Notes under the pieces: model-generated
What the model was told of the DNA's origin: nothing
Databases searched by the model: none
Seen by the model: only the letters and a program-made list of their open reading frames with translations
In this document: positions 51,318-60,086 of the stretch, piece by piece
Layout of the letters: the number at the start of each line of letters is the position of its first letter
Numbering within the stretch: the first letter of the stretch is position 1
Source of the DNA: Clostridia bacterium
Lineage (GTDB): Bacteria; Bacillota; Clostridia; Oscillospirales; CAG-272
Direction: 5' to 3'
DNA: 64,000 nucleotides
NCBI GenBank assembly: GCA_017462385.1
Contig: JAFTRE010000011.1
Coordinates: 88,391-152,390 of the forward strand
Position numbers and translations under genes: made by a program

Positions 51318-52835
51318 TTATTTATCGCTGTAACCGCGAGCATCTATCTCCGGAACATAACTGTCGTTATCGGTAAAGGGATAGAAATCGCGAGAAAGCT
51401 TCTCAAACTTGAGCGCCTTGAGGTCTGCCGATGCCGCGCCATGTGTAGCCGCGGGGTAAATAAGATCGGTCAGCGGGCCGTAGAAGGCACGGAAAGAGGT
51501 GCACGCCTTGACGACCACCATGTCAAAGTCGCAGGGGTCGTAACCAAAGCAACGGTAAAGCCGCGGGTCGCCATTCATGGTGTGCTCATGAGTGACTACC
51601 ACGATGGTGTTTCTGATCTGAATGACAGCCGAAGTTCCCATATTTACCTTAACACCGTTGGAGATGGTCATAATGCCGTCATAAAGCGCCTTTATCTTTG
51701 CTTCGACCTGAATGGGCGTATATAACTTTTTGCTCTTAAATGCTCCGAGCGGTGCGCATATTGTTTTACCGACACCGACTTCAAAGCACTTATCAACAAA
51801 AGGACCGTCGTTCATATATATCAGTCCGTAAATATCGGACTCGAGCGCTATGATGCGCTCCAACACCTCAACGCTGTCGCCTGCGGCGCCTGCATTGGAG
51901 GAATCGGCAAAATCGTTACAGATAACCGGCTTGCCGCTCTTGTTATTTTCGGCAATGCGGATGATTTCGTCTATCTCATACAGTTTGCTCTCAAACTCAT
52001 GGCGCATAGCATAAAGCCCTGCCGCCAATTCTTTAGCATACTTATCTGCCTTTTCGATGTCCTTTGACACAGTCACGACGGACGAACCGCCAACCGAGAC
52101 ATCCAGCCACGGTTGCATTTGATAAATCGAGAAATCCTCAAGCTCGCCGCTCTCGACCAGCTCGTGTCCGCGGCGCATCAGCGACACGAACGGCTCGGTC
52201 GATGTTGTATATGCGCTTGCGGGGACAATCATGGGAATGGTAACATGCGATACATGCAATGCCCTACGATCCGCTATCATGCGCAAGCCGAGTGTTGCCG
52301 CGCGAGTACCCGTTTCATATATATCTACATGAGGATATGTATTGTAGCCGCAGATAACGTCGGCATTTTTGATCATGCGGTCTGTTACGTTTGCATGCAA
52401 GTCGGTGGAAACCGCGATAACAACTCCCGCGCCCGCCGCTTCTCTGACAGCCTCGATAATATCGCCCTCGGGGTCGTCACGCTCGGTAGTCTGTGCCGCA
52501 CCGTGAAGTGCGAGGAACACTCCGTCAATATCCTTATTTTCTTTAACGATCGCGACCAGCTTTTCAATGTAGCCCGAAAGCACAGACTGGTCGATAATGG
52601 CGCCTGCCTGAGCCTGCATAAAGCCGCCGGCAACTATTTCGGCACCCGCCTCTTTCAGCGCCTTATAATGAGCACTCAGCGCGTCCTTGCCGGTGTTCTG
52701 CTTACCGAAGGTTTCGGCAAGGTGAAGCATATCACTGCCCCAGCAGGAGCCGGCTCTGGCATACTGCTCTTGCCCGTTTACGCCGGGAGCAAAGGTATTT
52801 ACCTCTTGATGAAATCCGCTTAAAATAATCTTCAT
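51318..52835 (-). CDS. M81-family metallopeptidase (MlrC-like)
   Basis: A 505-residue protein of the MlrC family, named after an enzyme of microcystin breakdown. It opens MKIILSGFHQEVNTF, and STDLHANVT and NTYPHVD are typical metal-binding phrases, with GMQ/QPWLDVSVGG later. The true substrate of environmental members is unknown. The ATG at 52835 matches the family N-terminus; an in-frame ATG at 52847 is possible. It heads the flavoprotein operon and faces a divergent DeoR-type regulator across 371 bases. Confidence 0.87.
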   Translation of the reverse strand: MKIILSGFHQEVNTFAPGVNGQEQYARAGSCWGSDMLHLAETFGKQNTGKDALSAHYKALKEAGAEIVAGGFMQAQAGAIIDQSVLSGYIEKLVAIVKENKDIDGVFLALHGAAQTTERDDPEGDIIEAVREAAGAGVVIAVSTDLHANVTDRMIKNADVICGYNTYPHVDIYETGTRAATLGLRMIADRRALHVSHVTIPMIVPASAYTTSTEPFVSLMRRGHELVESGELEDFSIYQMQPWLDVSVGGSSVVTVSKDIEKADKYAKELAAGLYAMRHEFESKLYEIDEIIRIAENNKSGKPVICNDFADSSNAGAAGDSVEVLERIIALESDIYGLIYMNDGPFVDKCFEVGVGKTICAPLGAFKSKKLYTPIQVEAKIKALYDGIMTISNGVKVNMGTSAVIQIRNTIVVVTHEHTMNGDPRLYRCFGYDPCDFDMVVVKACTSFRAFYGPLTDLIYPAATHGAASADLKALKFEKLSRDFYPFTDNDSYVPEIDARGYSDK

Positions 52836-53206
52836 ATTTGTCACCATACCGCCCGCGGGGCGGGTTTGAACGAATTTCCTCGGCAAAAAGCCAAGGATCT
52901 TTCGGTATTTGTCCATTTAACATTAAGACAATATTACCTATGTTAAATATATCACATTCTTTCTCATTTGTCAATAGTATCGGCAAAAAAACCTCAAAAT
53001 AATTAAGTTTTTTATCAAATAGTCGCAAATTCTCAACACAAGTGTTCATCTCACCCTTTTGCAAAAATGTGGTGTTTCTAACACAAAGTTGCGCATTGTC
53101 AAATTTTCGTCAAAAAAATGTTGACTTTTTACGGCCTTGGTTGTATAATTAAATAAATACACAAAAAGGCAATCGACCGATAGCACCCGAAAGGAACGTA
53201 TAAACC
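52836..53206. promoter_or_regulatory. Divergent control region, 371 bases without a gene
   Basis: Two opposed promoters are here. Minus: TTGACA (52969-52974) and TATATT (52946-52951), 17-base spacer. Plus: TTGACT (53121-53126) and TATAAT (53144-53149), 17-base spacer. Between them lie AACAC-AA-GTGTT (53035-53046) and GTGTT-TCT-AACAC (53072-53084), two related inverted repeats likely to be operators for the DeoR protein. Confidence 0.75.
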
Positions 53207-53995
53207 ATGCTGACAAGTGAAAGACAACGGCTCATACGCGAAGAGGCGATCAAAAATGGCGAGGTCTCTATCGCCGATATGGCTAAAAAATTCAGTGTCT
53301 CCATCGAGACCATTCGCCGCGATATCAACATCATGTGCGAAAAAAATCTCATTAAAAAGGTACACGGCGGAGCGATCCCGATGCAATTCCCCATTCGCGA
53401 GGATGCTTACGACATTCGTTGCTCCCGCCACAAAAGCGAAAAGCTGTCAATATGTGACTACATAGCCCGCAACATGGTAAATGACAACGAAAGTATCGCC
53501 ATGTCAAGCGGCAGCACTATGGAAATGCTTGCCGACATGATGACGGGCAGAAACCTTATCATCGTCACAAATTCCATCAACGTCGCATCCATACTTCAAA
53601 GCCGCATACGCCAAAACGCCATATCGGGCGAGGTCATAATACTCGGCGGCGAGATACATCCCGAGGAACGCTACACCAGCGGAGCGATCACAGTGGAAAT
53701 GCTCAAGAAATTTACATTTTCAAAAGCCTTCTTCAGCGCCTCGGCAGTAAGCGGGCGCGACTTGATGGTGTCAAACATGGATGAGGGCATCGTTATTTCC
53801 ACTATGATAAAGCACTCCCAGTTCAGCTGTGCAGCAGTCGACTCAAGCAAATTCGATCTGCGCTCGACATATACCTACGCCGATCTTGCCGAGGTCGACG
53901 CCATCGTCACCGAGGGCAGCGCCGAGCTTTCTGAGGACATGGCAAACAATTTTAAGATCACCAATATCGATTGGCACAAAGCCACCATTCTTTAA
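53207..53995 (+). CDS. DeoR/GlpR-family transcriptional regulator
   Basis: A 262-residue regulator. The N-terminal HTH (residues 1-58: RQRLIREEAIKNGEVSIADMAKKFSVSIETIRRD) is followed by a DeoRC sensor domain of the phosphosugar-binding type with SSGSTMEML, GGEIHPEERYTSG and ASAVSGRDLMVSN. DeoR relatives respond to phosphorylated sugars. It is divergent from the M81-flavoprotein operon and the facing inverted repeats suggest it represses that operon and itself. Confidence 0.93.
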   Translation: MLTSERQRLIREEAIKNGEVSIADMAKKFSVSIETIRRDINIMCEKNLIKKVHGGAIPMQFPIREDAYDIRCSRHKSEKLSICDYIARNMVNDNESIAMSSGSTMEMLADMMTGRNLIIVTNSINVASILQSRIRQNAISGEVIILGGEIHPEERYTSGAITVEMLKKFTFSKAFFSASAVSGRDLMVSNMDEGIVISTMIKHSQFSCAAVDSSKFDLRSTYTYADLAEVDAIVTEGSAELSEDMANNFKITNIDWHKATIL

Positions 53996-54013
53996 AAACT
54001 CCGAAAACATTCA

Positions 54014-54046
54014 GAGCCTCCGGAAAATTTCCGGAGGCTCCTTTTT
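54014..54046. terminator. Terminator after deoR-type gene
   Basis: A perfect 13-bp stem of GAGCCTCCGGAAA and its complement (centre A) with a CT5 tail; between convergent genes. Confidence 0.88.
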
Positions 54047-54084
54047 GGTTCATGCGTTATTCACGCATTATAACCGATGGATAA

Positions 54085-54288
54085 TTATTTGTTGTTCTTG
54101 ATGCTGTTCTCGTAGGACTCGATCATCTTCTTAACCATCTGACCACCTACGCTGCCTGCCTGACGGGAAGTCAGCTCGCCATTGTAGCCCTGGGTGAGGT
54201 TAACGCCTACTTCGCTTGCAGCCTCCATCTTGAACTGCTCCATAGCCTGCTTTGCTTCAGGAACTACGATCTTGTTGCTTCTTGCCAT
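54085..54288 (-). CDS. Small acid-soluble spore protein, alpha/beta type
   Basis: A 67-residue DNA-binding spore protein. The family pattern is clear: MEAASEVGV at the GPR protease cleavage region, NLTQGYNGELTSRQAGSVGGQMVKKMIE as the conserved second half. These proteins coat spore DNA and protect it from UV and heat, and are degraded at germination by GPR. Its presence shows that this organism's genome has sporulation functions. The gene is monocistronic with its own GGAG-like site. Confidence 0.93.
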   Translation of the reverse strand: MARSNKIVVPEAKQAMEQFKMEAASEVGVNLTQGYNGELTSRQAGSVGGQMVKKMIESYENSIKNNK

Positions 54289-54512
54289 TTTGGAACTCCT
54301 ATGCGGGATCGTTTATGCTTTTTTGCTTCACGTCCCTAAAATCTATATTAATTGAGTCGCACGTACGGTCAAGCTGATCGCTTGCGTGATAAGCTTGGTC
54401 GCTCGCGCGCTCTGGTATTATTATCGTCTTTAACTCCGACTTTATGAATGGCAATTTAAGACGATATTGTGATTTTGTTCAGCTTCAAAATTTCAAAAAA
54501 CAAGCAAAATTT
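54289..54512. other. Intergenic region, nothing recognised
   Basis: 224 bases between the spore protein start and the end of the anti-sigma-like gene. It must contain the spore-gene promoter (probably sigma-G type, not picked out with confidence) and shows a few short repeats of CGCTYGCG-like bases, but no gene, RNA or terminator could be supported. Confidence 0.4.
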
Positions 54513-55280
54513 TCACTCTACGGTCGTTTTTTCGATCATTTCGATAACGAAATCACGTATTTCGTCAAACGACGTCACACCCTCAAGGCTGGGGTATGCC
54601 CATTTGTCAAAAATGGGGGCCGAGCCGCTATCGAGAAAAGCGTATCGCGCACCGTCGGGAAATCCGAAATCGGCGATCTCCTCAAGATAAAGTGTTGCGC
54701 CGTTAGCTTCAAACGTTGAATCGCTGTCATACACCATCGGCATGAATATACCGCGCATCCCCTTTCGCATAGCAACCACGGTGTCGGTGTCCTCCACCCA
54801 AACGCCGTTACCGACATTGCAGGGCAACAGAATGACAGCGGTATCTCCTGCCTTAAGGTCTCCGCGATACACCTGCTCCACTCGGATCTCGGCAAGCGCG
54901 CGGGGCATGGTATGACCGTTGAAATTGAGCACAATATTATCCAGCTTTTTTATAGTACCCTCAAATATCGCCGTTTCAAAATAAGTAAACAACTCCTCCT
55001 CGCTCAGAGCTATCAGCATACTTTCAGATGAAACGGAATAAACATTTCCGGCGGTATACTTAGCCTTGACCCCCGAGCTTCTATCGCCAAGTTGTATCCT
55101 ATTATTTAAATCGTTGACAGTGGGCACGGCTATCAGCACCGCAAGCGCAAGCGACGCGGCAAGCGCGCCCCATTTGAGCCGGCGCGAGCGGCTCGACAAG
55201 CGCGATTCGCTCGACTCGGCACGCTCAAGCAGACAGTCGTCTATTTGCCCCATTATGTTCGAAAACTGTTGTTCTTTCAT
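54513..55280 (-). CDS. Anti-sigma-like membrane protein
   Basis: A 255-residue protein with a short cytosolic N-terminus (about 1-35), a single membrane helix (about 36-55) and an extracytoplasmic beta-rich domain. This topology and the 4-base overlap with the ECF sigma gene are typical of anti-sigma factors, although the cytosolic part shows no zinc-binding HxxxCxxC motif. It may instead be a secondary regulator of the sigma factor. It is also reminiscent of DUF4179-type proteins found after ECF sigma genes in Firmicutes. Confidence 0.6.
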   Translation of the reverse strand: MKEQQFSNIMGQIDDCLLERAESSESRLSSRSRRLKWGALAASLALAVLIAVPTVNDLNNRIQLGDRSSGVKAKYTAGNVYSVSSESMLIALSEEELFTYFETAIFEGTIKKLDNIVLNFNGHTMPRALAEIRVEQVYRGDLKAGDTAVILLPCNVGNGVWVEDTDTVVAMRKGMRGIFMPMVYDSDSTFEANGATLYLEEIADFGFPDGARYAFLDSGSAPIFDKWAYPSLEGVTSFDEIRDFVIEMIEKTTVE

Positions 55281-55837
55281 ATCATGTAACCCTTCTTTCG
55301 TAAATTTTCGCGCAGTTTTTTGCGCGTGCGCGACAGTATCACGAGGACATTGCTCTCACGTAGCCGGTATTTGCGTGCGATATTCTCGATCTCATCCATA
55401 TAAAAATACCGACGGACAAAAATATTGCACTCTCGCTCGGGCAATGAATGCAAAAACGCGTTCAGCATGTTTGCAAATTCCCGTTCCGCCACCTCACCGT
55501 CTACCTCTGTCGTGTCTGCCACGAGCTCCGCTATTTCGTCAAGCGCTGTTACAACTTCACCCCCACCGCGTTTTACGCAGGTTTGAGCGCGATAGCGGTC
55601 AAGCGCGAGATTGCGCGTTATCTTGGCAAGAAACATTTTGAAATTGTTAGGATTTTGCGGCGGAATGCAGTTCCAGGTGCGCAGATATGTATCGTTGACG
55701 CACTCCTCGGAATCCTGCTCGTTTGCAAGTATGTTGTTAGCAATGCTGAAGCAGTAGCCTCCGTATTTTGCGGCGGTCTCACGTATCGCAGCCTCGTCAC
55801 GCGCGCCGTAAAGCGCGATTATCTCATAATCATTCAT
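55277..55837 (-). CDS. ECF-type RNA polymerase sigma factor
   Basis: A 186-residue group IV sigma factor. Region 2 shows YGGYCFSIANNIL, SEECVNDTYLRTWNCIPP and FLAKITRNLALDRYR, region 4 shows LPERECNIFVRRYFYMDEIENIARKYRLRESNV. GGAGG 6 bases ahead of the ATG at 55837 fixes the start over an upstream in-frame ATG at 55885. Translation is coupled to the anti-sigma-like gene by a 4-base overlap. Its regulon cannot be inferred from this window. Confidence 0.92.
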   Translation of the reverse strand: MNDYEIIALYGARDEAAIRETAAKYGGYCFSIANNILANEQDSEECVNDTYLRTWNCIPPQNPNNFKMFLAKITRNLALDRYRAQTCVKRGGGEVVTALDEIAELVADTTEVDGEVAEREFANMLNAFLHSLPERECNIFVRRYFYMDEIENIARKYRLRESNVLVILSRTRKKLRENLRKKGYMI

Positions 55838-55925
55838 AGCTTTCCTCCATAGATCGGTACCGTTCATAAACATAAGACGACGCAAAAATGAGTTTCTAAC
55901 ATGATATTATAATTTTGTGCAAAAA

Positions 55926-56106
55926 GGGGCTGTCTCAAATGCATAAATGCATTTGGTCGACAAGCCCCGGTTTTTGCTTGGCGGCTGAACACCGCCATTT
56001 TTGCGTGTTAAAACACGCAAAAACCGCAAATTCCCGGTGTAAAGAAATCTACCGTCGATTTCTTTACACGAGAGGCTGTCTCAAATTGAAAATTTGAGAC
56101 AGCCTC
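55926..56106. repeat. Cluster of five hairpins
   Basis: Five stem-loops lie end to end: 55926-55968 (GGGGCT... / AAGCCCC outer arms, AAATGCAT/ATGCATTT inner), 55980-55996 (GGCGG/CCGCC), 55998-56023 (TTTTTGCGTGTT/AACACGCAAAAA), 56037-56069 (GTGTAAAGAAATC/GATTTCTTTACAC) and 56072-56106 (16-bp stem GAGGCTGTCTCAAATT). The first and last share the GGCTGTCTCAAAT core seen in the truB terminator. The last is a good terminator for either strand. Confidence 0.75.
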
Positions 56107-56113
56107 TTTAATT

Positions 56114-57772
56114 TTAATTGAATATATTTTCGGGGAAAACATAAACATACATGACATTCCCGACATAACCGCGCAGATTGTACGGCTCGGATTCGACAAC
56201 AAACTCCTCCGAAATTTTTCCAAGCGTTCTCTGCCCCGCAATCCACGTTGACATCTCGCTGTTTTCCGACTCGGTAAGAAGCAGAAAATAGCGGTCGGTG
56301 TCCTTATCTTCATAGCTGTCGGCAGGCTGCTGATAGTTATACTTTGTAGGACTGCGCTGTCCGGGATACAGATTTGCAATCTCGACATTGCCACCCGATA
56401 TCATTGTCACAACCTCTGCCCACCAGAAGTTTGCGTAACCATATTTCAGTCCACGCGCCTCAAGCTCTGCAGCAACGGTATGCCACGAATTGTCCTCGCC
56501 GTAATCGGCGGGCATTTTGGCAATATCGAGCGCAGATACGCAAGCGAGCAATATCAAAACCGCCAGTATAAGCGCGCCGACGCGGGCCGCCGCCTTTTTC
56601 TGACGTATAAGCTCAACCGCGGCAAAAAATGACGTCATAACAGATGTTCCGAGCATGGGAACCAGCCGCCAGTTGGCTCCGCCCAGCTTGCCGAACGTGA
56701 CCGCGAACAGAATAAACGCCGTAACCGCGAAATGCCCAATCAGCACCGCGCGAAGCGCACTGCTCTGTATTTTGTTGTAACGGCAAGAAAGAATAACGGG
56801 TGCGATAAGCAAAAGCAACGCGCCGAAGATGCGCACCATATTGACAATAGAATCCATGCTGACAAGCGGATCTCCGTCGCCGACATTTACACCAAGCAGT
56901 GTAAACCAGTTATAGAAAAAGCCGAGGAAATTGTTAGTCCAGCCCGACATGGCACTGTATGCCGAATATGCGTCGGCGTACCCCGCGGTAACACCGCCGG
57001 TGATAACGTCGATAAGCATAAATCCGACCGCCGAGAACAACAGCACCAAAACAAGCAGAACGCCCGTACCGAGATTGCGGCGGCTCGTCAGCTTTTGCTC
57101 TGCGTCGAAAAATCTTTCGGCGAATATTCCCGCGATAAGCGGCAATGTGAAGCAGACCAGCGTCTGAAGTCCGTCCGTCGCGGCGATAAGCGAGAAAACA
57201 CATATCGTTGCAACGCGCACCCAATCCATCGGCTTGCCGTTTTCGACTCCCTCGCGCAGCCCGCCCTCGCGGAGTATGCGGAGCGCCAGACCAAAGCCGA
57301 AGCAGAAGAACAACAGCCCGAGATTATAATAGAAAATGTGCTCCCACATTATCTCTCTCAGCTTGCCGCTGGACGAAAGTATCAGCACAACCACGCTGAC
57401 AAATCCCCCGCTCGTCAGATGACTGTAACCCATGCCGCGCGCCAGATACCACAGCGCCGCCACAAACAGCAGTGCGAACACGACAAGGCCGCATATCTGT
57501 GCAGTCATGGAATAGCCGAACATTGCTACAAAGGGCAAAAATATGAGGTTTCCGCCAAAGGGCAATATTGCGGCATAATAAAACTGATCCGATATCAGCT
57601 TTCCCGACTCCAGCGTTGCCTGAGCCCAGCGGAGCGAATCGGTACAATCCGAGGTCATATAGCCCGCGGCGGGACCGATGATATAATAAAGTATCAGGAT
57701 CAGACCGGGCGCCAACGCAAGTATTGGCGCCGCTATCTTGGCAATACGCCAAAGCTTACTGTTTGTTTGCAT
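56114..57772 (-). CDS. Polytopic membrane protein, possible glycosyltransferase
   Basis: A 552-residue protein with about 10-12 hydrophobic helices and a C-terminal extracytoplasmic domain of about 120 residues. The layout (short lumenal loop after TM1 with [11 protein letters not shown], many helices, then a globular tail) resembles GT-C type lipid-linked-sugar glycosyltransferases of the PMT/ArnT group, but no signature motif is certain. It overlaps the preceding flavoprotein stop by 17 bases and belongs to the GtrA operon, so it may transfer a lipid-linked sugar to a surface polymer. Confidence 0.65.
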   Translation of the reverse strand: MQTNSKLWRIAKIAAPILALAPGLILILYYIIGPAAGYMTSDCTDSLRWAQATLESGKLISDQFYYAAILPFGGNLIFLPFVAMFGYSMTAQICGLVVFALLFVAALWYLARGMGYSHLTSGGFVSVVVLILSSSGKLREIMWEHIFYYNLGLLFFCFGFGLALRILREGGLREGVENGKPMDWVRVATICVFSLIAATDGLQTLVCFTLPLIAGIFAERFFDAEQKLTSRRNLGTGVLLVLVLLFSAVGFMLIDVITGGVTAGYADAYSAYSAMSGWTNNFLGFFYNWFTLLGVNVGDGDPLVSMDSIVNMVRIFGALLLLIAPVILSCRYNKIQSSALRAVLIGHFAVTAFILFAVTFGKLGGANWRLVPMLGTSVMTSFFAAVELIRQKKAAARVGALILAVLILLACVSALDIAKMPADYGEDNSWHTVAAELEARGLKYGYANFWWAEVVTMISGGNVEIANLYPGQRSPTKYNYQQPADSYEDKDTDRYFLLLTESENSEMSTWIAGQRTLGKISEEFVVESEPYNLRGYVGNVMYVYVFPENIFN

Positions 57773-59333
57773 TATCTTCTGTTTTTTCCTCGTGATATTC
57801 CTTTTCGGTGTTGACCTCCCAGACGGCGGTCTTATCCCGCTCGCCCGACTTGATAGCGCGGACAGCCTCAATAGCCGTCAGCATGGAGTGATCCATGTTG
57901 TTATACTTGTGCTGACCGTTTCTGCCTATGCACCACAGGTTGTCAATACCCGACAAAAACTCGCGAACCTTGGGGAATTCGGAATAGGTATCAAAATATG
58001 CGGGATACGCCTTTTTGACCTTAATGCGGACGGCGTCAAGCACGTCGCTCTCGTCGATAATGCCGATGGAAGCCAGCTCACCCTTTGCGAACTTGATGAA
58101 CTCCTCATCGCCCATATTCCACATATCGTCGCCCTCGTCACAGAAATACTCCAGACCTATCCAGACAGTGTTTTCGGGGTCCTTGACCATGTAAGGCGAC
58201 CAGTTGTTGAATATTTGAAGTCTGCCAAGCTTTACCTCGCGCTCCTGAATGTATATCCAGCAATCGGGGACGATATCGCCGACAGTTTTCAGCTTTGTTT
58301 TATTGGTTATCTGCAATTTGTTGACAAGCAGACCGACCGTTATGAAATCACGGTAAGGCAGGCCCTCGGCGATACGGCGTACCTCTGCGGGAGCGCCGTC
58401 TCCCATACCTGCCACCAGATCCTTGACAGGCATGGTGGAGAAAAATTCGTCGCCCGTGTACTCGACCGTCTCGCCGTTTTGCAGAGCGCTGACGCCCGTC
58501 ACGCGGCCGCCCTCGGTATTAATGCCGACCACCTTTGCGCCCTTGATGATAGTACCGCCCATGCGCTCGATCTCGGACGCCATCATTTCATAAAGCTGAC
58601 CGGGACCCTTTTTGGGGTAAGAATACTGCTCGATGAGCGACGTCTCGACCTTGCTGCTCTTGCCGCGGAAAGGCTTTGAGAGCACATTCCATACCGCTTT
58701 GGTCAGCGACAGACCCTTGACACGCTGTGCGCCCCAGTCTGCCGAGATGTCCTTGGGATCGCGCCCCCACAGCTTGGTGGTGTAATCCTCAAAAAACATT
58801 TCATACAGCGGCTTGCCAAAACGGTTGATGTAGAAATTGCGGAGCGAATCCTCCTCTTTTTTGAATATGGTAGCACCAACGTAACCGAATCCCGCCTTTA
58901 TGGTACGTCCAAGACCCATGTTTTTGAACGTCTCAGCTTTGAGCGAAATGGGATAATCAAAAAACTTTTTGAGAAAGTATATTCTTGACACGCGGCGGCG
59001 AATGAGCATGACTCTGTCCTCGGTCTCAGGATCGGGACCGCCCTCGGCGAGTGCCTTGTCCGTCGTACCGAGAATTATATCGTCCTTTGACGGCGCGCCC
59101 TGAATGGGCATCAGCTCACGCCACAGCGCGTTGACCTCGTCGTTTTTGGTGAAAAAGCGGTGACCGCCGATATCCATGCGGTTGCCGTTATGCTCGGCAG
59201 TACGCGAGATACCACCGACAAAGGGCTCTTCCTCCAAAATAATGGGCTTTATGTCAGTCTCTTTAAGCAGACAGTAAGCGGCGGTCAGTCCCGCGGGACC
59301 CGCGCCGATGATAATAGCAGTCTTGTTTTGCAT
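57756..59333 (-). CDS. NAD(P)/FAD amine-oxidase-like protein (UDP-galactopyranose mutase-like)
   Basis: A 525-residue flavoprotein of the protoporphyrinogen oxidase / UDP-galactopyranose mutase group. The FAD loop [15 protein letters not shown] is at 8-22, followed by [23 protein letters not shown], and the C-terminal [19 protein letters not shown] matches the FAD-contact end of this group. These proteins are coded in bacterial surface glycan loci and may oxidise or isomerise a lipid-linked or nucleotide sugar. GtrA is 2 bases upstream. Confidence 0.85.
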   Translation of the reverse strand: MQNKTAIIIGAGPAGLTAAYCLLKETDIKPIILEEEPFVGGISRTAEHNGNRMDIGGHRFFTKNDEVNALWRELMPIQGAPSKDDIILGTTDKALAEGGPDPETEDRVMLIRRRVSRIYFLKKFFDYPISLKAETFKNMGLGRTIKAGFGYVGATIFKKEEDSLRNFYINRFGKPLYEMFFEDYTTKLWGRDPKDISADWGAQRVKGLSLTKAVWNVLSKPFRGKSSKVETSLIEQYSYPKKGPGQLYEMMASEIERMGGTIIKGAKVVGINTEGGRVTGVSALQNGETVEYTGDEFFSTMPVKDLVAGMGDGAPAEVRRIAEGLPYRDFITVGLLVNKLQITNKTKLKTVGDIVPDCWIYIQEREVKLGRLQIFNNWSPYMVKDPENTVWIGLEYFCDEGDDMWNMGDEEFIKFAKGELASIGIIDESDVLDAVRIKVKKAYPAYFDTYSEFPKVREFLSGIDNLWCIGRNGQHKYNNMDHSMLTAIEAVRAIKSGERDKTAVWEVNTEKEYHEEKTEDNANKQ

Positions 59334-59335
59334 TT

Positions 59336-59782
59336 TTATTTTCCTTTATAAACAAATATTTTTCTTCCTATATAATTCCATATCAGCACGATTCCCTTGA
59401 CTACACAAGTCATCAGCAGATACCATATACCCTCCTCGCCGATAACCAGTGTGCCAAGCAACGTCAGCCCGACGGTAAGTCCATAACCGATAATACCAAC
59501 GGCAACATAAATAAGAAAAGCTATGACGTTTCTTCCCTTTTGCTTTTGCTCATCGGTGCGGAAAACGAATATGTTGGAAAGAATATAGTTTACAATAATG
59601 CCCACCACAAAGCCCGCCGTGACCGAAAGCGCGACAAACAGCTTGTCATCCTTGTCTCCGCCGAGAATGTAGTACAGCATTACATAGTTTACCGCCATAT
59701 CAATGACTGCGGACACACCTCCGACCACGACATAGCGCAAAAATTCAAATATGGTTTTTTTATCGAGTCCTTTGTTTTGCAC
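59336..59782 (-). CDS. GtrA-family membrane protein
   Basis: A 148-residue membrane protein with four predicted helices, of the GtrA family, thought to flip undecaprenyl-phosphate-linked sugars across the membrane. Family hallmarks are [31 protein letters not shown] and [12 protein letters not shown]. It starts with GTG (59780-59782) preceded by GGAGGGTCAAG. It heads a three-gene operon with a flavoprotein and a membrane protein, a set consistent with glycosylating a surface polymer. Promoter at 59813-59841 on the minus strand. Confidence 0.9.
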   Translation of the reverse strand: MQNKGLDKKTIFEFLRYVVVGGVSAVIDMAVNYVMLYYILGGDKDDKLFVALSVTAGFVVGIIVNYILSNIFVFRTDEQKQKGRNVIAFLIYVAVGIIGYGLTVGLTLLGTLVIGEEGIWYLLMTCVVKGIVLIWNYIGRKIFVYKGK

Positions 59783-59812
59783 CTTGACCCTCCGAAAAAG
59801 TATTTATAGATA

Positions 59813-59841
59813 AGTATAACATACAAATGCCCAAACTGCAA
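59813..59841 (-). promoter_or_regulatory. Promoter of the GtrA operon
   Basis: TTGCAG (59836-59841) and TATACT (59813-59818) on the minus strand, 17-base spacer. Confidence 0.7.
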
Positions 59842-59920
59842 GTAAAAAACGAATATTAATATCGTACAAAAATAAAATTTGGCTTGAAAATATGAAAAAT
59901 TTGTCGTTCGGGCCATAATA

Positions 59921-59962
59921 AAGCATCCCCGCCGCGATTGCTCGCGGTGGGGATTGCTTTTT
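59921..59962. terminator. Terminator after the small peptide gene
   Basis: A stem of about 15 bp with one extra base (GCATCCCCGCCGCGA and near-complement) and a TTGC loop, followed on the minus strand by GCTTTATTATG. It ends the 1296-residue protein / small peptide transcript just after the stop at 59970. Confidence 0.85.
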
Positions 59963-59969
59963 CCGTTAT

Positions 59970-60071
59970 TTAATTAAATATCTGATCCTCTCCGTCAAAG
60001 GGGCTGCTTGAAAGTATATCCGTCTTGGATATGAGCACTATCTGAGCAGTTGGCTGCTGGTATGTTTTCAT
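59970..60071 (-). CDS. Small peptide, 33 residues, downstream of large surface protein
   Basis: A short ATG-started gene with AAAGGAG 7-9 bases ahead. The peptide begins MKTYQQPTAQIVLISKTDIL, continues SSSPFDGEDQ and ends in N. It shares with the 42-residue peptide at 24753 the same pattern: K-x-Y-x-x-P, a short Val/Ile/Leu strand, D-I, then S-P and an acidic tail. It lies 15 bases after the stop of the 1296-residue protein gene, in its operon. No signal peptide. Function unknown. Confidence 0.7.
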   Translation of the reverse strand: MKTYQQPTAQIVLISKTDILSSSPFDGEDQIFN

Positions 60072-60086
60072 TTATCTTTACTCCTT

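Noticed and set aside
50027..51376. 449-codon plus-strand frame inside the GlpA-like flavoprotein gene
   Set aside because: The minus-strand gene has complete FAD and [2Fe-2S] motifs and good operon spacing; the plus frame has none.
54444..54719. 91-codon plus-strand frame in the gap and over the anti-sigma-like gene
   Set aside because: It overlaps a gene coupled to the sigma factor and has no ribosome site or recognised content.
56732..57814. 360-codon plus-strand frame opposite the membrane protein
   Set aside because: Rich in Arg/Gln/His without motifs; antisense of a hydrophobic protein typically gives such polar frames.
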